A DNA stretch of 64,000 nucleotides from SLSG01 sp964477035 (GTDB lineage: Bacteria > Bacteroidota > Bacteroidia > Bacteroidales > UBA7960), in assembly GCA_964477035.1 (NCBI GenBank), contig CAYZCW010000006.1, positions 1 through 64,000 of the forward strand, written 5' to 3'. The notes under the pieces were generated by a model that was given only the letters and a program-made list of their open reading frames with translations, did no database searches and was not told where the DNA came from. A program made the position numbers and the translations under genes. Shown here piece after piece: positions 41,939 through 50,178 of this stretch (the first letter of the stretch is position 1; each line of letters starts with the position of its first letter).

Positions 41939-42946
41939 ATGCAACCCATGAATTTACTAACCGTTTCGGGATCCCCCCATGTCCACACCGGGGAGTCTGT
42001 GAGCAAGATCATGTACGGGGTCATCTTTTCCCTGGTGCCCGCCATGCTGGTGTCCTTCTACTTTTTCGGACTGGCGGCCATTCTGGTGACCCTGACAGCG
42101 GTTGTGGCCTGCCTGGCCTTTGAGTACCTAATTCAGCGATACCTGATCCGGGGACCCCTGACCATCGGGGATGGGTCGGCGGTGGTGACGGGCGTCCTGC
42201 TAGCCTTCAATGTGCCCTCCAGCCTGCCGCTGTGGATGGTGGTCATCGGATCGGCCGTGGCCATCGGGATGGCCAAGATGACTTTCGGTGGATTGGGTAA
42301 GAACCCTTTCAATCCGGCCCTGGTCGGGCGGGTATTCCTGATGATCTCTTTCCCTGTGGAAATGACCTCCTGGCCCAAACCCACCGCGTTTTCGACCAGC
42401 CTGACCGACGTGGTGACGGGCCCCACCCCGCTGGACATCCTCAAAGGGGGACTGGCACGCGGAGAGCAGGTGCCGGAGATCATGGCCCGGGTGCCCGACT
42501 ACGTCCAACTCCTGATGGGCAATATGGGCGGTTCCATCGGGGAAATTTCCGCCATCGCCCTGCTTCTTGGGGGGCTTTACATGCTTTTCCGCCGGATCAT
42601 CACCTGGCACATCCCCGTGGCCTATCTGGGGTCCGTCATCGTGTTCTCGGGCATTTTCTGGCTGATCGATCCGACGCATTATGTGGACCCGGCATTTCAC
42701 CTGGTGACGGGCGGGCTGATGCTCGGTGCCTTGTATATGGCCACCGATATGGTGACCAGCCCGATGTCCGCCCGGGGCATGATCGTCTTTGGTGTCGGAT
42801 GCGGGGTGCTGACCATGGTGATCCGCCTGTTCGGGGCCTACCCCGAGGGGGTGTCATTCGCGATTTTGATCATGAATGCGTTTGTGCCGCTGATCAACCG
42901 CGGTTTCAAACCCAAGCGTTTTGGAGAGGAGGTGAACAATGGCTAA
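41939..42946 (+). CDS. rnfD: Rnf complex membrane subunit RnfD
   Basis: About 335 residues from the ATG at 41939 (a TTG at 41930 and an ATG at 41948 are alternatives). Eight to nine membrane helices; the segment TGPTPLDILK (about 160) carries the Thr expected to hold FMN through a phosphoester bond. GGLGKNPFNPALVGRVF is the conserved cytoplasmic loop. The end overlaps the rnfG start by 8 bases. Confidence 0.94.
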   Translation: MQPMNLLTVSGSPHVHTGESVSKIMYGVIFSLVPAMLVSFYFFGLAAILVTLTAVVACLAFEYLIQRYLIRGPLTIGDGSAVVTGVLLAFNVPSSLPLWMVVIGSAVAIGMAKMTFGGLGKNPFNPALVGRVFLMISFPVEMTSWPKPTAFSTSLTDVVTGPTPLDILKGGLARGEQVPEIMARVPDYVQLLMGNMGGSIGEISAIALLLGGLYMLFRRIITWHIPVAYLGSVIVFSGIFWLIDPTHYVDPAFHLVTGGLMLGALYMATDMVTSPMSARGMIVFGVGCGVLTMVIRLFGAYPEGVSFAILIMNAFVPLINRGFKPKRFGEEVNNG

Positions 42947-43535
42947 AAGAGAATCCACGTTCCTGAACATGGTCCTGACCCTGCTCATCGTCACGGCGGT
43001 GGCCTCATTTACCCTGGCCAGCGTGTACAACCTGACCAAGGAGCCCATCCTCAGGGCCCGGGAAGAAACCCGTCAGGCTGCCATCCGCCTGGTGGTGCCC
43101 GAATTTGACGAATTGGTCATGCGCCGTTTCATGCCGCCCACCGGCAGCGATTCCCTTGAGTTCAACCTGGTTTACAGGGGTGATGAACTGGTCGGGGTGG
43201 CCGTATCGACCTATACCGGCATGGGTTACAGTGGGAGGATCCGCGCCATGGTCGGTCTGGATCCCGAAGGCCGGATCATCGACGTGGTTCACCTGGAGCA
43301 TGCCGAGACCCCGGGCCTGGGCGACAAGATAGACAAATCCAGGTCAGACTGGAGCGATCAGTTCCGGGACTTTGATCCCGGTGCCCGCGACCTCAGGGTG
43401 GTGTCCGATGGGGGAGAGGTGGATGCCATCACTGCAGCCACCATCACCTCCAGGGCCTATTGCGATGCCCTCAGCCGGGCTTACCAGACCTTCATTGCGA
43501 ATAAAGAGTCCATCATCAACAGAGAGGGAAAGTGA
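42939..43535 (+). CDS. rnfG: Rnf complex FMN-binding subunit RnfG
   Basis: 198 residues, one N-terminal membrane anchor (about 10-30) and a periplasmic FMN-binding domain. The covalent-flavin motif, usually S/T-G-A-T-x-T/S, appears here as TAATITS (about 166-172): the Gly is Ala but the acceptor Thr is kept. HAETPGLGDKI is the second conserved region. Overlaps rnfD by 8 bases and precedes rnfE by one base. Confidence 0.93.
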   Translation: MAKRESTFLNMVLTLLIVTAVASFTLASVYNLTKEPILRAREETRQAAIRLVVPEFDELVMRRFMPPTGSDSLEFNLVYRGDELVGVAVSTYTGMGYSGRIRAMVGLDPEGRIIDVVHLEHAETPGLGDKIDKSRSDWSDQFRDFDPGARDLRVVSDGGEVDAITAATITSRAYCDALSRAYQTFIANKESIINREGK

Positions 43536-43536
43536 T

Positions 43537-44124
43537 ATGAGTCAATGGAAAAATTTTTCAAAAGGATTTATCCGGGAGAACCCCGTATTCATTCTGCTGC
43601 TGGGCCTGTGCCCCGCTCTGGGGGTCACCTCTTCGGCCGTTAACGGTCTGGGCATGGGACTGGCCACCACGTTTGTCCTGGTGATGTCCAATATCGTGGT
43701 CAGCCTGATCAAGGACCTGATTCCCGCCAAGGTGCGGATTCCCTCTTTCATTGTGGTCATTGCTTCCTTTGTGACGATCGTGCACCTGGTCATGGAAGCC
43801 TATGTGCCTGCCCTCTTCGAGGCCCTCGGCCTGTTCATCCCCCTGATCGTCGTGAACTGCCTGGTCATGGGCCGTGCCGAGGCCTTTGCCAGCAAGAAGG
43901 ACACGGGCAGCGCCATCATTGACGGTCTGGGCATGGGACTGGGATTTGCCCTGGCCCTGACGGTGCTGGGGGGCGTACGGGAGGTCCTGGGTTCGGGCTC
44001 CCTTTTCGGATTCCCGTTCATCGAGGGCGACGGCATGCTCGTGTTTGTCCTGGCACCCGGTGCCTTTATCGCCATGGGCTATTTGATTCCCCTGAATAAT
44101 ATGCTGAAGAAAAAAACCGAATAA
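43537..44124 (+). CDS. rnfE: Rnf complex membrane subunit RnfE
   Basis: 195 residues from the ATG at 43537, six membrane helices. The pairs of Cys-bearing conserved turns are present: LGLCPALGVTSSAVNGLGMG (about 22) and IVVNCLVMGRAEAFAS (about 105), where the paired cysteines at the membrane centre ligate a shared Fe-S cluster with RnfA. Homologous to the NqrD family. Confidence 0.95.
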   Translation: MSQWKNFSKGFIRENPVFILLLGLCPALGVTSSAVNGLGMGLATTFVLVMSNIVVSLIKDLIPAKVRIPSFIVVIASFVTIVHLVMEAYVPALFEALGLFIPLIVVNCLVMGRAEAFASKKDTGSAIIDGLGMGLGFALALTVLGGVREVLGSGSLFGFPFIEGDGMLVFVLAPGAFIAMGYLIPLNNMLKKKTE

Positions 44125-44136
44125 AACCCCCGGACC

Positions 44137-44715
44137 ATGGAATACATTCTCATCATCATCGGAGCGGTCTTTGTCAACAACATCGTGTTGGCCCAGTTCC
44201 TGGGGATATGCCCCTACATGGGGGTCTCCTCCAGGGTGTCCACCTCCATCGGGATGTCCGGTGCCGTCATGTTCGTCATGACCCTGGCAACCATTGTCAC
44301 CTTTTTGATTTACAACTACATCCTGGTGCCTTTCAACATCACCTTCCTGCAGACCATCTCCTACATCCTGGTAATCTCTTCCCTGGTACAGATGGTGGAA
44401 ATCATCCTCAAGAAGGTCAGCCCGGCGCTGTTTCAGGCCCTGGGGATCTTTCTTCCCCTGATCACCACGAATTGTGCCATCCTGGGGGTTACCCTGCTGG
44501 CTGTGCGGGAAGATTATGGCTTCAGCCTGATGGAAGGCATCGTGTTCGCCATTGCCAATGCCCTTGGTTTTGCGCTGACCATCATTCTTTTTGCCGGCAT
44601 CCGTGAACATCTGGACCTGATGGACGTTCCTAAAGGGATGAGGGGTGCTCCCGCGGCCCTGGTGGTTGCCGGCATCCTCGCCCTGGCCTTCATGGGATTC
44701 GCCGGGCTTGTATAG
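44137..44715 (+). CDS. rnfA: Rnf complex membrane subunit RnfA
   Basis: 192 residues, six membrane helices, the inverted partner of RnfE. VNNIVLAQFLGICPYMGVS (about 10-28) and LPLITTNCAILGVTLLAVRE (about 107-126) each carry a conserved Cys for the intramembrane Fe-S cluster. Last gene of rnfBCDGEA, 12 bases after rnfE. A repeat-bearing gap follows before ftsE. Confidence 0.96.
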   Translation: MEYILIIIGAVFVNNIVLAQFLGICPYMGVSSRVSTSIGMSGAVMFVMTLATIVTFLIYNYILVPFNITFLQTISYILVISSLVQMVEIILKKVSPALFQALGIFLPLITTNCAILGVTLLAVREDYGFSLMEGIVFAIANALGFALTIILFAGIREHLDLMDVPKGMRGAPAALVVAGILALAFMGFAGLV

Positions 44716-44749
44716 GCTGGATGTTGGCTCTTGGCTAATTAGCCTTTGG

Positions 44750-44782
44750 CCAACAACCAACAGCCAACAACCAACAACCAAC
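44750..44782. repeat. heptanucleotide tandem repeat CCAACAA, copy 1
   Basis: Four and two-thirds units of CCAACAA (third unit base changed to G in CCAACAG) between rnfA and ftsE. Just upstream is the perfect palindrome GGCTAATTAGCC (44733-44744) flanked by GTTGGC and GGCCAAC. A second, related copy lies at 46684-46710. Confidence 0.85.
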
Positions 44783-44786
44783 CCCC

Positions 44787-45476
44787 GTGCCCCTAGACAC
44801 CATCATAGAACTCGACAACGTATCCATCTTTCAGAAAGACATCCTGGTCCTTTCCGGGGTGAGCCTGCACATGGAAAGGGGGGAGTTCTGTTACCTTATC
44901 GGACGGACAGGGACCGGGAAGAGCAGCCTGATGAAGGTGCTGTATGCCGACCTGCCCATGGTCGATGGATCCGGGCAGGTGGCCGGTTACCAGTTAAAGG
45001 GCATCAGGGAAAACCAGATCCCCTTTCTCCGCCGGAAAATCGGGATCGTATTCCAGGACTTCCAGTTGCTGACCGACCGCAGTGTGAAGGACAACCTGTT
45101 GTTCGTGATGAAGGCCACCGGCTGGCGTGACGGGATCGCCATGGAGGAACGCATGAACGAGGTGCTGGAAAAGGTCGGGCTGCAAACCAAAGGGTTCAAA
45201 ATGCCGCACCAGCTCTCTGGCGGGGAGCAGCAGCGGGTGGTGGTGGCACGGGCCCTGGTCAATGACCCGGACATCATCCTGGCCGATGAGCCAACGGGCA
45301 ACCTGGATCCTGAAACCAGTGAAGGCATTATGGAATTGCTGGTCGACATCAGCAAGGCCGGCCGGGCCGTCCTGATGGCCACCCATGACTACAGCCTTTT
45401 CCAGAAGTTCCCCGCCCGGATTTTCCGGTGTGAGGCCGGCAGGGTCATTGAAGAGCCTGCGGATAAAACCTCCTGA
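44787..45476 (+). CDS. ftsE: cell division ATP-binding protein FtsE
   Basis: 229 residues, GTG start. ABC ATPase with Walker A GRTGTGKSS, signature QLSGGEQQR, Walker B IILADEPTGNLD and switch His in ATHDYSL. These features plus length match FtsE, which with FtsX controls peptidoglycan hydrolases at the septum. No ftsX is adjacent: the next gene is a glycosyltransferase on the other strand, so the pair is split here. It is preceded by the repeat and could otherwise be a LolD/MacB-like ATPase, but the DLPMVDGSGQVAGYQL region fits FtsE. Confidence 0.87.
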   Translation: MPLDTIIELDNVSIFQKDILVLSGVSLHMERGEFCYLIGRTGTGKSSLMKVLYADLPMVDGSGQVAGYQLKGIRENQIPFLRRKIGIVFQDFQLLTDRSVKDNLLFVMKATGWRDGIAMEERMNEVLEKVGLQTKGFKMPHQLSGGEQQRVVVARALVNDPDIILADEPTGNLDPETSEGIMELLVDISKAGRAVLMATHDYSLFQKFPARIFRCEAGRVIEEPADKTS

Positions 45477-45507
45477 CCCGTGCCCCGGCCTTCCAACGGG
45501 CCGTTTT

Positions 45508-46638
45508 TCATCTTTCCAGAAACCGCCCGTAAATAGTACGTACCACGTCCTCCTCCCGCTCCCAGCAGAGCACCTTGGCTGCCTCCAGGCAATTGTGCCT
45601 GTAGCGCTGCAACTTGTCCTGGTCATCCAGCATTTCCTTAAGAGCGAGGGCGATGGCTGCAGGGGCCACTTCCTCCACCACCCGGCCCACCCCGTAATCG
45701 GTTACCGTCCGGGCCACTTCGGGCAGATTGCTGGCGAGGACCGGTACCCCGGCCATGATGTAGTCAAAGACCTTGTTCGGGAGGCTGTAGCGGTAGTTGA
45801 TGCTCCTGTCCTTATCGAGCGACACCCCGATGTCTGCCAGGGCGGTGTGTTCCATCATCTGTTCGTAAGGCATGCGCGGGAAAAAGCGCAGCTTCTCGCC
45901 GAGTCCCCCCTTCGCCGCCAGGGACTTGAGGCCATCCAGGGCATTGCCGTCCCCGATGATCCAAAGCTGTGTCCGCTCCAGCCCGAATTGTGGCTGCATG
46001 GCCAGGATCAGCTCCTCTCCTCCGCGTTCCACGTTGATGCCGGCACCCTGCAGGATGATGATCCGGGTTTGTTCCCCCACCCCCAATCCGGCACGCGTCA
46101 CGATGCCCCCGGAGGTGAAACGGGGGGGGAGGTTCCTGACCACATGCAGGGGCCTGCCGTATTCCTCTTCGTAAAGGCGGGCGATGGACCTGTTGACGGT
46201 AATGATGGTGTTTTGCCGCGGGAACAGCCGGTTCTCGAAAAACTTCCAGACCCTGTACACCCGGGGCCGGTCCATGACTTCCGGGGTGCCGGTAAAGTAT
46301 TCGTGGGTATCGTAAACCAGCTCCTTTCGTCGGATGCGGCTGGCCAGGTGGGCCGCAGGCAGGGTGTCCAGATCGTTCGCCACAAGCAGTTCGTACCGGG
46401 CAAACAGCAGGTGGAGGAACAAGCGGATGTTGTACTCGGCATAAAAGAAAAAGCCCTTACGGAAAAACATGGGCATGCGCCGGATGCGGGCATAGGAAGG
46501 ATTGAAGGGGGGGCTGTTCCTGCGTCTGATCCCGGCGATGACCGGGGAGAATCCCATGGAATGCAGGGTGCGTGCCATCTTATTGACGCGCTGGTCGGTG
46601 TACACATCATTGGTAATGGTGAACAGAACCTTTATCAT
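45508..46638 (-). CDS. glycosyltransferase (GT-B fold, GT4-like)
   Basis: 376 residues. Starts VLFTITNDVYTDQRVNKMARTL, the typical acceptor-domain opening; the donor half has ILQGAGINVERGGEELI, WIIGDGNAL and the region SLPNKVFDYIMAGVPVLASN in place of the E-x7-E motif. Retaining GT-B enzyme, acceptor unknown. Its 3' end is next to the convergent ftsE and it follows nhaC, separated by 75 bases containing the second heptamer repeat. Confidence 0.9.
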   Translation of the reverse strand: MIKVLFTITNDVYTDQRVNKMARTLHSMGFSPVIAGIRRRNSPPFNPSYARIRRMPMFFRKGFFFYAEYNIRLFLHLLFARYELLVANDLDTLPAAHLASRIRRKELVYDTHEYFTGTPEVMDRPRVYRVWKFFENRLFPRQNTIITVNRSIARLYEEEYGRPLHVVRNLPPRFTSGGIVTRAGLGVGEQTRIIILQGAGINVERGGEELILAMQPQFGLERTQLWIIGDGNALDGLKSLAAKGGLGEKLRFFPRMPYEQMMEHTALADIGVSLDKDRSINYRYSLPNKVFDYIMAGVPVLASNLPEVARTVTDYGVGRVVEEVAPAAIALALKEMLDDQDKLQRYRHNCLEAAKVLCWEREEDVVRTIYGRFLER

Positions 46639-46683
46639 CCTCCGGTTTTTTTAGCCTCTGGCACTTGGGTAATGGGCCAAAGT

Positions 46684-46710
46684 CCAACAACCAACAACCA
46701 ACAACCAACC
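46684..46710. repeat. heptanucleotide tandem repeat CCAACAA, copy 2
   Basis: Three and six-sevenths units of CCAACAA, two bases from the nhaC stop codon. It is in the same orientation as copy 1 and is preceded by a related sequence (GGGCCAAAGT, compare the TTTGGCCAAC of copy 1). Flanks ftsE and the glycosyltransferase on the other side from copy 1. Confidence 0.85.
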
Positions 46711-46712
46711 GC

Positions 46713-48176
46713 CTATACCTTCACACGAGGCGCTTTCTTTTCGTTCTTTCCATAACGGGAAATGCGGATGTTGAAGTATGCAAAGGTGATGGTCATGAAC
46801 GGGCTGATGATGTTGAAGAAGCAATAAGGCAGGAAGGTCAGGGTGGGCACCCCCAGAACGGTCGCCTGGGTGGCTCCGCAGGTGTTCCACGGCACCAGAA
46901 CGGAGGTCACCGTGCCGCTGTCCTCCAGGGTGCGGCTCAGGACCTGTGGCTTGAGGCCCCTTTCGCGGTACGTTTCGGCAAACATCCTTCCCGGGACCAC
47001 GATGCTGAGGTACTGATCACTGGCGGTGATGTTGAAAAAGATACACGTGCCGGCGGTGGAGGCGATCAATGAGCCGGTGTTGTGTGCCAGCCGGATCACG
47101 GATTCGGTGATGCGATGCAGCAGCCCGCTGGATTCCATGATGCCCCCGAAGATCATGGCGCAGATGATCAGCCAGACGGTGTTGAGCATGCCGCGCATGC
47201 CACCGGTTTCCAACAGGCTGTTGACCATGGCATTGTCGGTGGTCACGCTGATGTCGGTATACATGGCCTTCATGATGGAGACATAGGCCGCCACATGGAA
47301 GCGGTCGTCCATGCCGCTGACCTGTTCGATAATCTGCGGCTGGAATATGATGGCACAGAATGCGCCGGCCAGGGTCCCTGTCAACAAGGCTGGAAGGGCC
47401 GGTACCTTGCGGACAATCAGGGTGATGACCAGGGCCGGCACCAGGAACAGCCAGGGCGTGATCCTGAAGGTGCCGTCAATGGCCCCCAGCACCGGGGCAA
47501 TGTCATCCAGGGCCCCGTCCTGGGAGCGACTCAGCCCCATGATCAGGAAAATAATCAGGGTAATGGAAATCGAAGGCACGGTGGTCCAGGCCATGTAACG
47601 TATGTGGGTAAACAGGTCGGTCCCGGCCATGGCCGGTGCCAGGTTGGTGGTATCCGAGAGGGGGGACATCTTGTCTCCGAAATAGGCGCCCGAGATGATG
47701 GCCCCGCCAATCAGCCCGTCCGGAAGCCCCAATGCACGTCCGATACCCAGCAGTGCCACCCCGATGGTGGCCACTGTCGACCAGCTGCTTCCCGTGGCCA
47801 GGGACACGATGGCACTGACCGTACAGGCTGCCACCAGAAAGATGGTGGGATTGAGAATCTGCAGGCCGTAATAGATCATGGACGGCACGATGCCACTTAA
47901 TAGCCAGGTGCCTGCCAGGGAGCCGATCAGCAACAGGATCAGGATGGCGGACATGGCCGATCCGATGCTCTTCACGATGCCCTTGTGAAGATGCTCCCAC
48001 GGGATGCCCAGGCTCATGGCCACAATGGCCGCCACGGAGGCAGACAGCACCAGGACGATCTGGTTGGAGCCCGATAGGGAGTCGTCCCCGAAAATAAATA
48101 CATTGATGGAAATCAGGGCGGTGAGGAAAATCACCGGGATCAGGGCTACAATCAGTTTAGGCCGCCGTTTTGCCAT
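46713..48176 (-). CDS. nhaC: Na+/H+ antiporter NhaC family
   Basis: 487 residues, about 11-12 membrane segments. Conserved features of the family: GSSWSTVATIGVALLGIG (half-helix), GAIISGAYFGDKMSPLSDTTNLAPA (about 165-190) and, near the C-terminus, SGTVTSVLVPWNTCGAT. It exchanges Na+ for H+ (or malate/lactate exchange in relatives). It fits the Na+-linked genes of the window: rnf and the pyrophosphatase. Confidence 0.9.
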   Translation of the reverse strand: MAKRRPKLIVALIPVIFLTALISINVFIFGDDSLSGSNQIVLVLSASVAAIVAMSLGIPWEHLHKGIVKSIGSAMSAILILLLIGSLAGTWLLSGIVPSMIYYGLQILNPTIFLVAACTVSAIVSLATGSSWSTVATIGVALLGIGRALGLPDGLIGGAIISGAYFGDKMSPLSDTTNLAPAMAGTDLFTHIRYMAWTTVPSISITLIIFLIMGLSRSQDGALDDIAPVLGAIDGTFRITPWLFLVPALVITLIVRKVPALPALLTGTLAGAFCAIIFQPQIIEQVSGMDDRFHVAAYVSIMKAMYTDISVTTDNAMVNSLLETGGMRGMLNTVWLIICAMIFGGIMESSGLLHRITESVIRLAHNTGSLIASTAGTCIFFNITASDQYLSIVVPGRMFAETYRERGLKPQVLSRTLEDSGTVTSVLVPWNTCGATQATVLGVPTLTFLPYCFFNIISPFMTITFAYFNIRISRYGKNEKKAPRVKV

Positions 48177-48279
48177 GGGGGTCGCTGTAGTGCTGGATGG
48201 ATATGAAAAACGGGTAAAGTAACGGCATTTTTTTTACATGGCCAAAAGCCCGTGGAAATTGTTGGGCCCCGGGTTCGCC

Positions 48280-49323
48280 TCAGGATGTTTCCCCATCATC
48301 CCTGCCGGCATGCTTTAGGGTGTGCCGGAAATAGCCTTCCATCTGCTCCTCACTGGCCAGGGGCTGCTGTATGGCTTCAGCCACAATGGAAAGGTATTGG
48401 CCCGGGCTGCAAGCCCCTTTAAGATGGGCAAACAACGGCCCGCCTTCCTGGAACATGCCGGAGAGATAGTACCAGATGGCCTTCAGGTATCCCAGGCGTT
48501 TCCCCTGGTGGGGGATAACCGCCGTGACGCCATCGAACAATTCCTGGAGAAAGTCTTGCAGCCGGGCTCGTTTCTCTGTCTCAGAAAGGGACCTCCCCCT
48601 GATCTCAAGGGCCAGGAAAGGGTTGATCAGGGCCCCCCGCCCAGGCATCCATGACCGGATTTGAGGGAAACGCCTTTGGAGTTCCCTGTACTTGCTGCTG
48701 TGGTAGAGGTCGCCGTTGTAGGTAAGGGGGATTCTGGAATGCGACAGGCAGGCTGCAAACCCTTGCAGGTTCACTTCCCCTTTGTACACCTGAGTTCCGA
48801 TCCTTGGATGGATCGTCAGCTCGCGCAAAGGGTAGTCGTTGAATACCTTGATCGCCCGGAAAATTTCTTCCGGGTTGTGGTAGCCCAGACGGGTTTTAAC
48901 AGACAACCCCAGGGGTAGGTCCCGGAATACCTCATCCAGGATGGCGCGAAGCCTGTCCGGTTCCCTCAGCATGCCACAACCTCTGCCTTTGCCGGCAATC
49001 CTTTGGAACGGGCACCCCAGGTTCCAGTTGAGGTGATCGAAACCGTACTCTTCCAGCACCCTGGCAAAAAGAATAATTTCTTTGGCCGAGCCGGAAAGGA
49101 TCTGGGGGATGGTGAGGCATTGATTTCCATCCGGCGGGACCAGGTCTGCCAGCTTGGAGGGGCTTATGCGCGTGATGCCGGTGCCTGAAACAAAAGGGGC
49201 CAGCATCTCATCAAATCCACCAATATGCCTGGCCAGGGCGTTGCGGTAAATCCGGGTGGTGATTCCCCTGAAAGGGGCCAAAACCAGCCTGACCGCCCCC
49301 GGGGCGACAGGCTCTCCCGCCAT
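48280..49323 (-). CDS. tRNA-dihydrouridine synthase family protein
   Basis: 347 residues from the ATG at 49323. FMN-dependent TIM barrel; APFRGITTRIYRNAL at the N-terminus, the NLGCPFQRIAGKGRGCGML region with the catalytic Cys (GCGML), and SVKTRLGYH plus LTIHPR further on are typical of Dus enzymes that reduce uridine to dihydrouridine in tRNA. Which of the DusA/B/C-type positions it modifies is not clear. It follows the DJ-1-like gene by 37 bases. Confidence 0.9.
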   Translation of the reverse strand: MAGEPVAPGAVRLVLAPFRGITTRIYRNALARHIGGFDEMLAPFVSGTGITRISPSKLADLVPPDGNQCLTIPQILSGSAKEIILFARVLEEYGFDHLNWNLGCPFQRIAGKGRGCGMLREPDRLRAILDEVFRDLPLGLSVKTRLGYHNPEEIFRAIKVFNDYPLRELTIHPRIGTQVYKGEVNLQGFAACLSHSRIPLTYNGDLYHSSKYRELQRRFPQIRSWMPGRGALINPFLALEIRGRSLSETEKRARLQDFLQELFDGVTAVIPHQGKRLGYLKAIWYYLSGMFQEGGPLFAHLKGACSPGQYLSIVAEAIQQPLASEEQMEGYFRHTLKHAGRDDGETS

Positions 49324-49360
49324 TCCCTGCCCCGTGAAAGGCAGGGAATGCAGGGAAGGA

Positions 49361-49969
49361 CTATGGCAGCAGCGCCTGGGCAATGGCCGAAGAAAAGTCG
49401 TTCAGGTCGGAGGGAACCCTTGAGGTGATCAGGTTGCCGTCGATGACCAGGGATTGGTCCAGATAGGTCACTCCTGCTGCTTCCAGCTCTTCCCTGATGC
49501 CGTCCACCCCGGTGGATGTTCTTCCCGTAAGCACACCGGCGGTAATCAGCACCTGCGGTCCGTGACAAATGGCGGCTGTGGGCTTGCCTGAATTGAAGAA
49601 GTCCCTCACAAAGGCCACGGTGGGCTCATGCAAACGCAGCCTCGAAGGGGCATGTCCGCCGGGAAGCACCAGGGCATCAAAATCCCCCACGCTGAGGCCG
49701 GCAACGGCCCGCTCGATGCGGATCGTGAAATCACTGTTGTAGGCTTTAACGACACCTGTCTCGGGACCGATGACCGTGACCTCCATCCCCTTATTGGTAA
49801 GGTATCCAAGGGGCAGGTAGGCTTCCCCGTCGTGAAATCCTTCTCCGACCAGGATGGCCACCCTCAAAGGGGTTTCCCCCGTTTTTCTTTCCGGGCTGGC
49901 ACATGAGCTGAACAGCCAGGCGGCTCCGATGCCCACGATGGAGCAGGTAACAAGATTTCTTACTTTCAT
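49361..49969 (-). CDS. DJ-1/PfpI family lipoprotein
   Basis: 202 residues. A signal peptide with lipobox (WLFSSC, Cys at about 23) puts it on the outer or inner membrane, unusual for this family, whose members are mostly cytosolic. The class I glutamine amidotransferase-like fold has the nucleophile in AAICHGPQVL (about 133) and the acidic residue of LVGEGFHDGEAY (about 42-51). Could be a deglycase, chaperone or peptidase. An AT-rich divergent gap (49970-50178) separates it from the trypsin-fold gene. Confidence 0.85.
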   Translation of the reverse strand: MKVRNLVTCSIVGIGAAWLFSSCASPERKTGETPLRVAILVGEGFHDGEAYLPLGYLTNKGMEVTVIGPETGVVKAYNSDFTIRIERAVAGLSVGDFDALVLPGGHAPSRLRLHEPTVAFVRDFFNSGKPTAAICHGPQVLITAGVLTGRTSTGVDGIREELEAAGVTYLDQSLVIDGNLITSRVPSDLNDFSSAIAQALLP

Positions 49970-50125
49970 CTTTTTGTTTTTTTTGGTTGACCGGATGCTT
50001 CTCTTGGATCAGGCCAGGTTGCCTGAAAGCCATCCCATGGTGCAATCCTGAAGGTAAAGGTACGAAAAACGCCCCCTTTGTGCAAATCCAGGCCGCAGGC
50101 CGGGTCGTTTTGTCGAAAGGATACG

Positions 50126-50133
50126 TATCTTTG
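50126..50133 (+). promoter_or_regulatory. -7 promoter element of the trypsin-fold gene
   Basis: TATCTTTG, a full match. Transcription would begin about 50138, after the in-frame ATG at 50134, so the next ATG at 50179 is the likely start. Confidence 0.55.
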
Positions 50134-50178
50134 ATGACCGGTTCCGTTTGCAAACCGGTCCTATTGCTGAGCAGGTCC

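Noticed and set aside
43558..44781. 407-codon minus-strand frame opposite rnfE and rnfA
   Set aside because: Low-complexity His/Gln/Gly composition and full overlap with two conserved rnf genes.
44750..46710. Possible CRISPR array from the CCAACAA repeats
   Set aside because: Units are 7 bases with no spacers, and no cas genes are near.
45385..46755. 456-codon plus-strand frame opposite the glycosyltransferase
   Set aside because: The reverse frame has clear glycosyltransferase motifs; this one has none.
50126..50178. Start of the trypsin-fold gene at 50134 or further upstream
   Set aside because: The promoter element at 50126-50133 places transcription start after 50134; the ATG at 50179 leads directly into a signal peptide.
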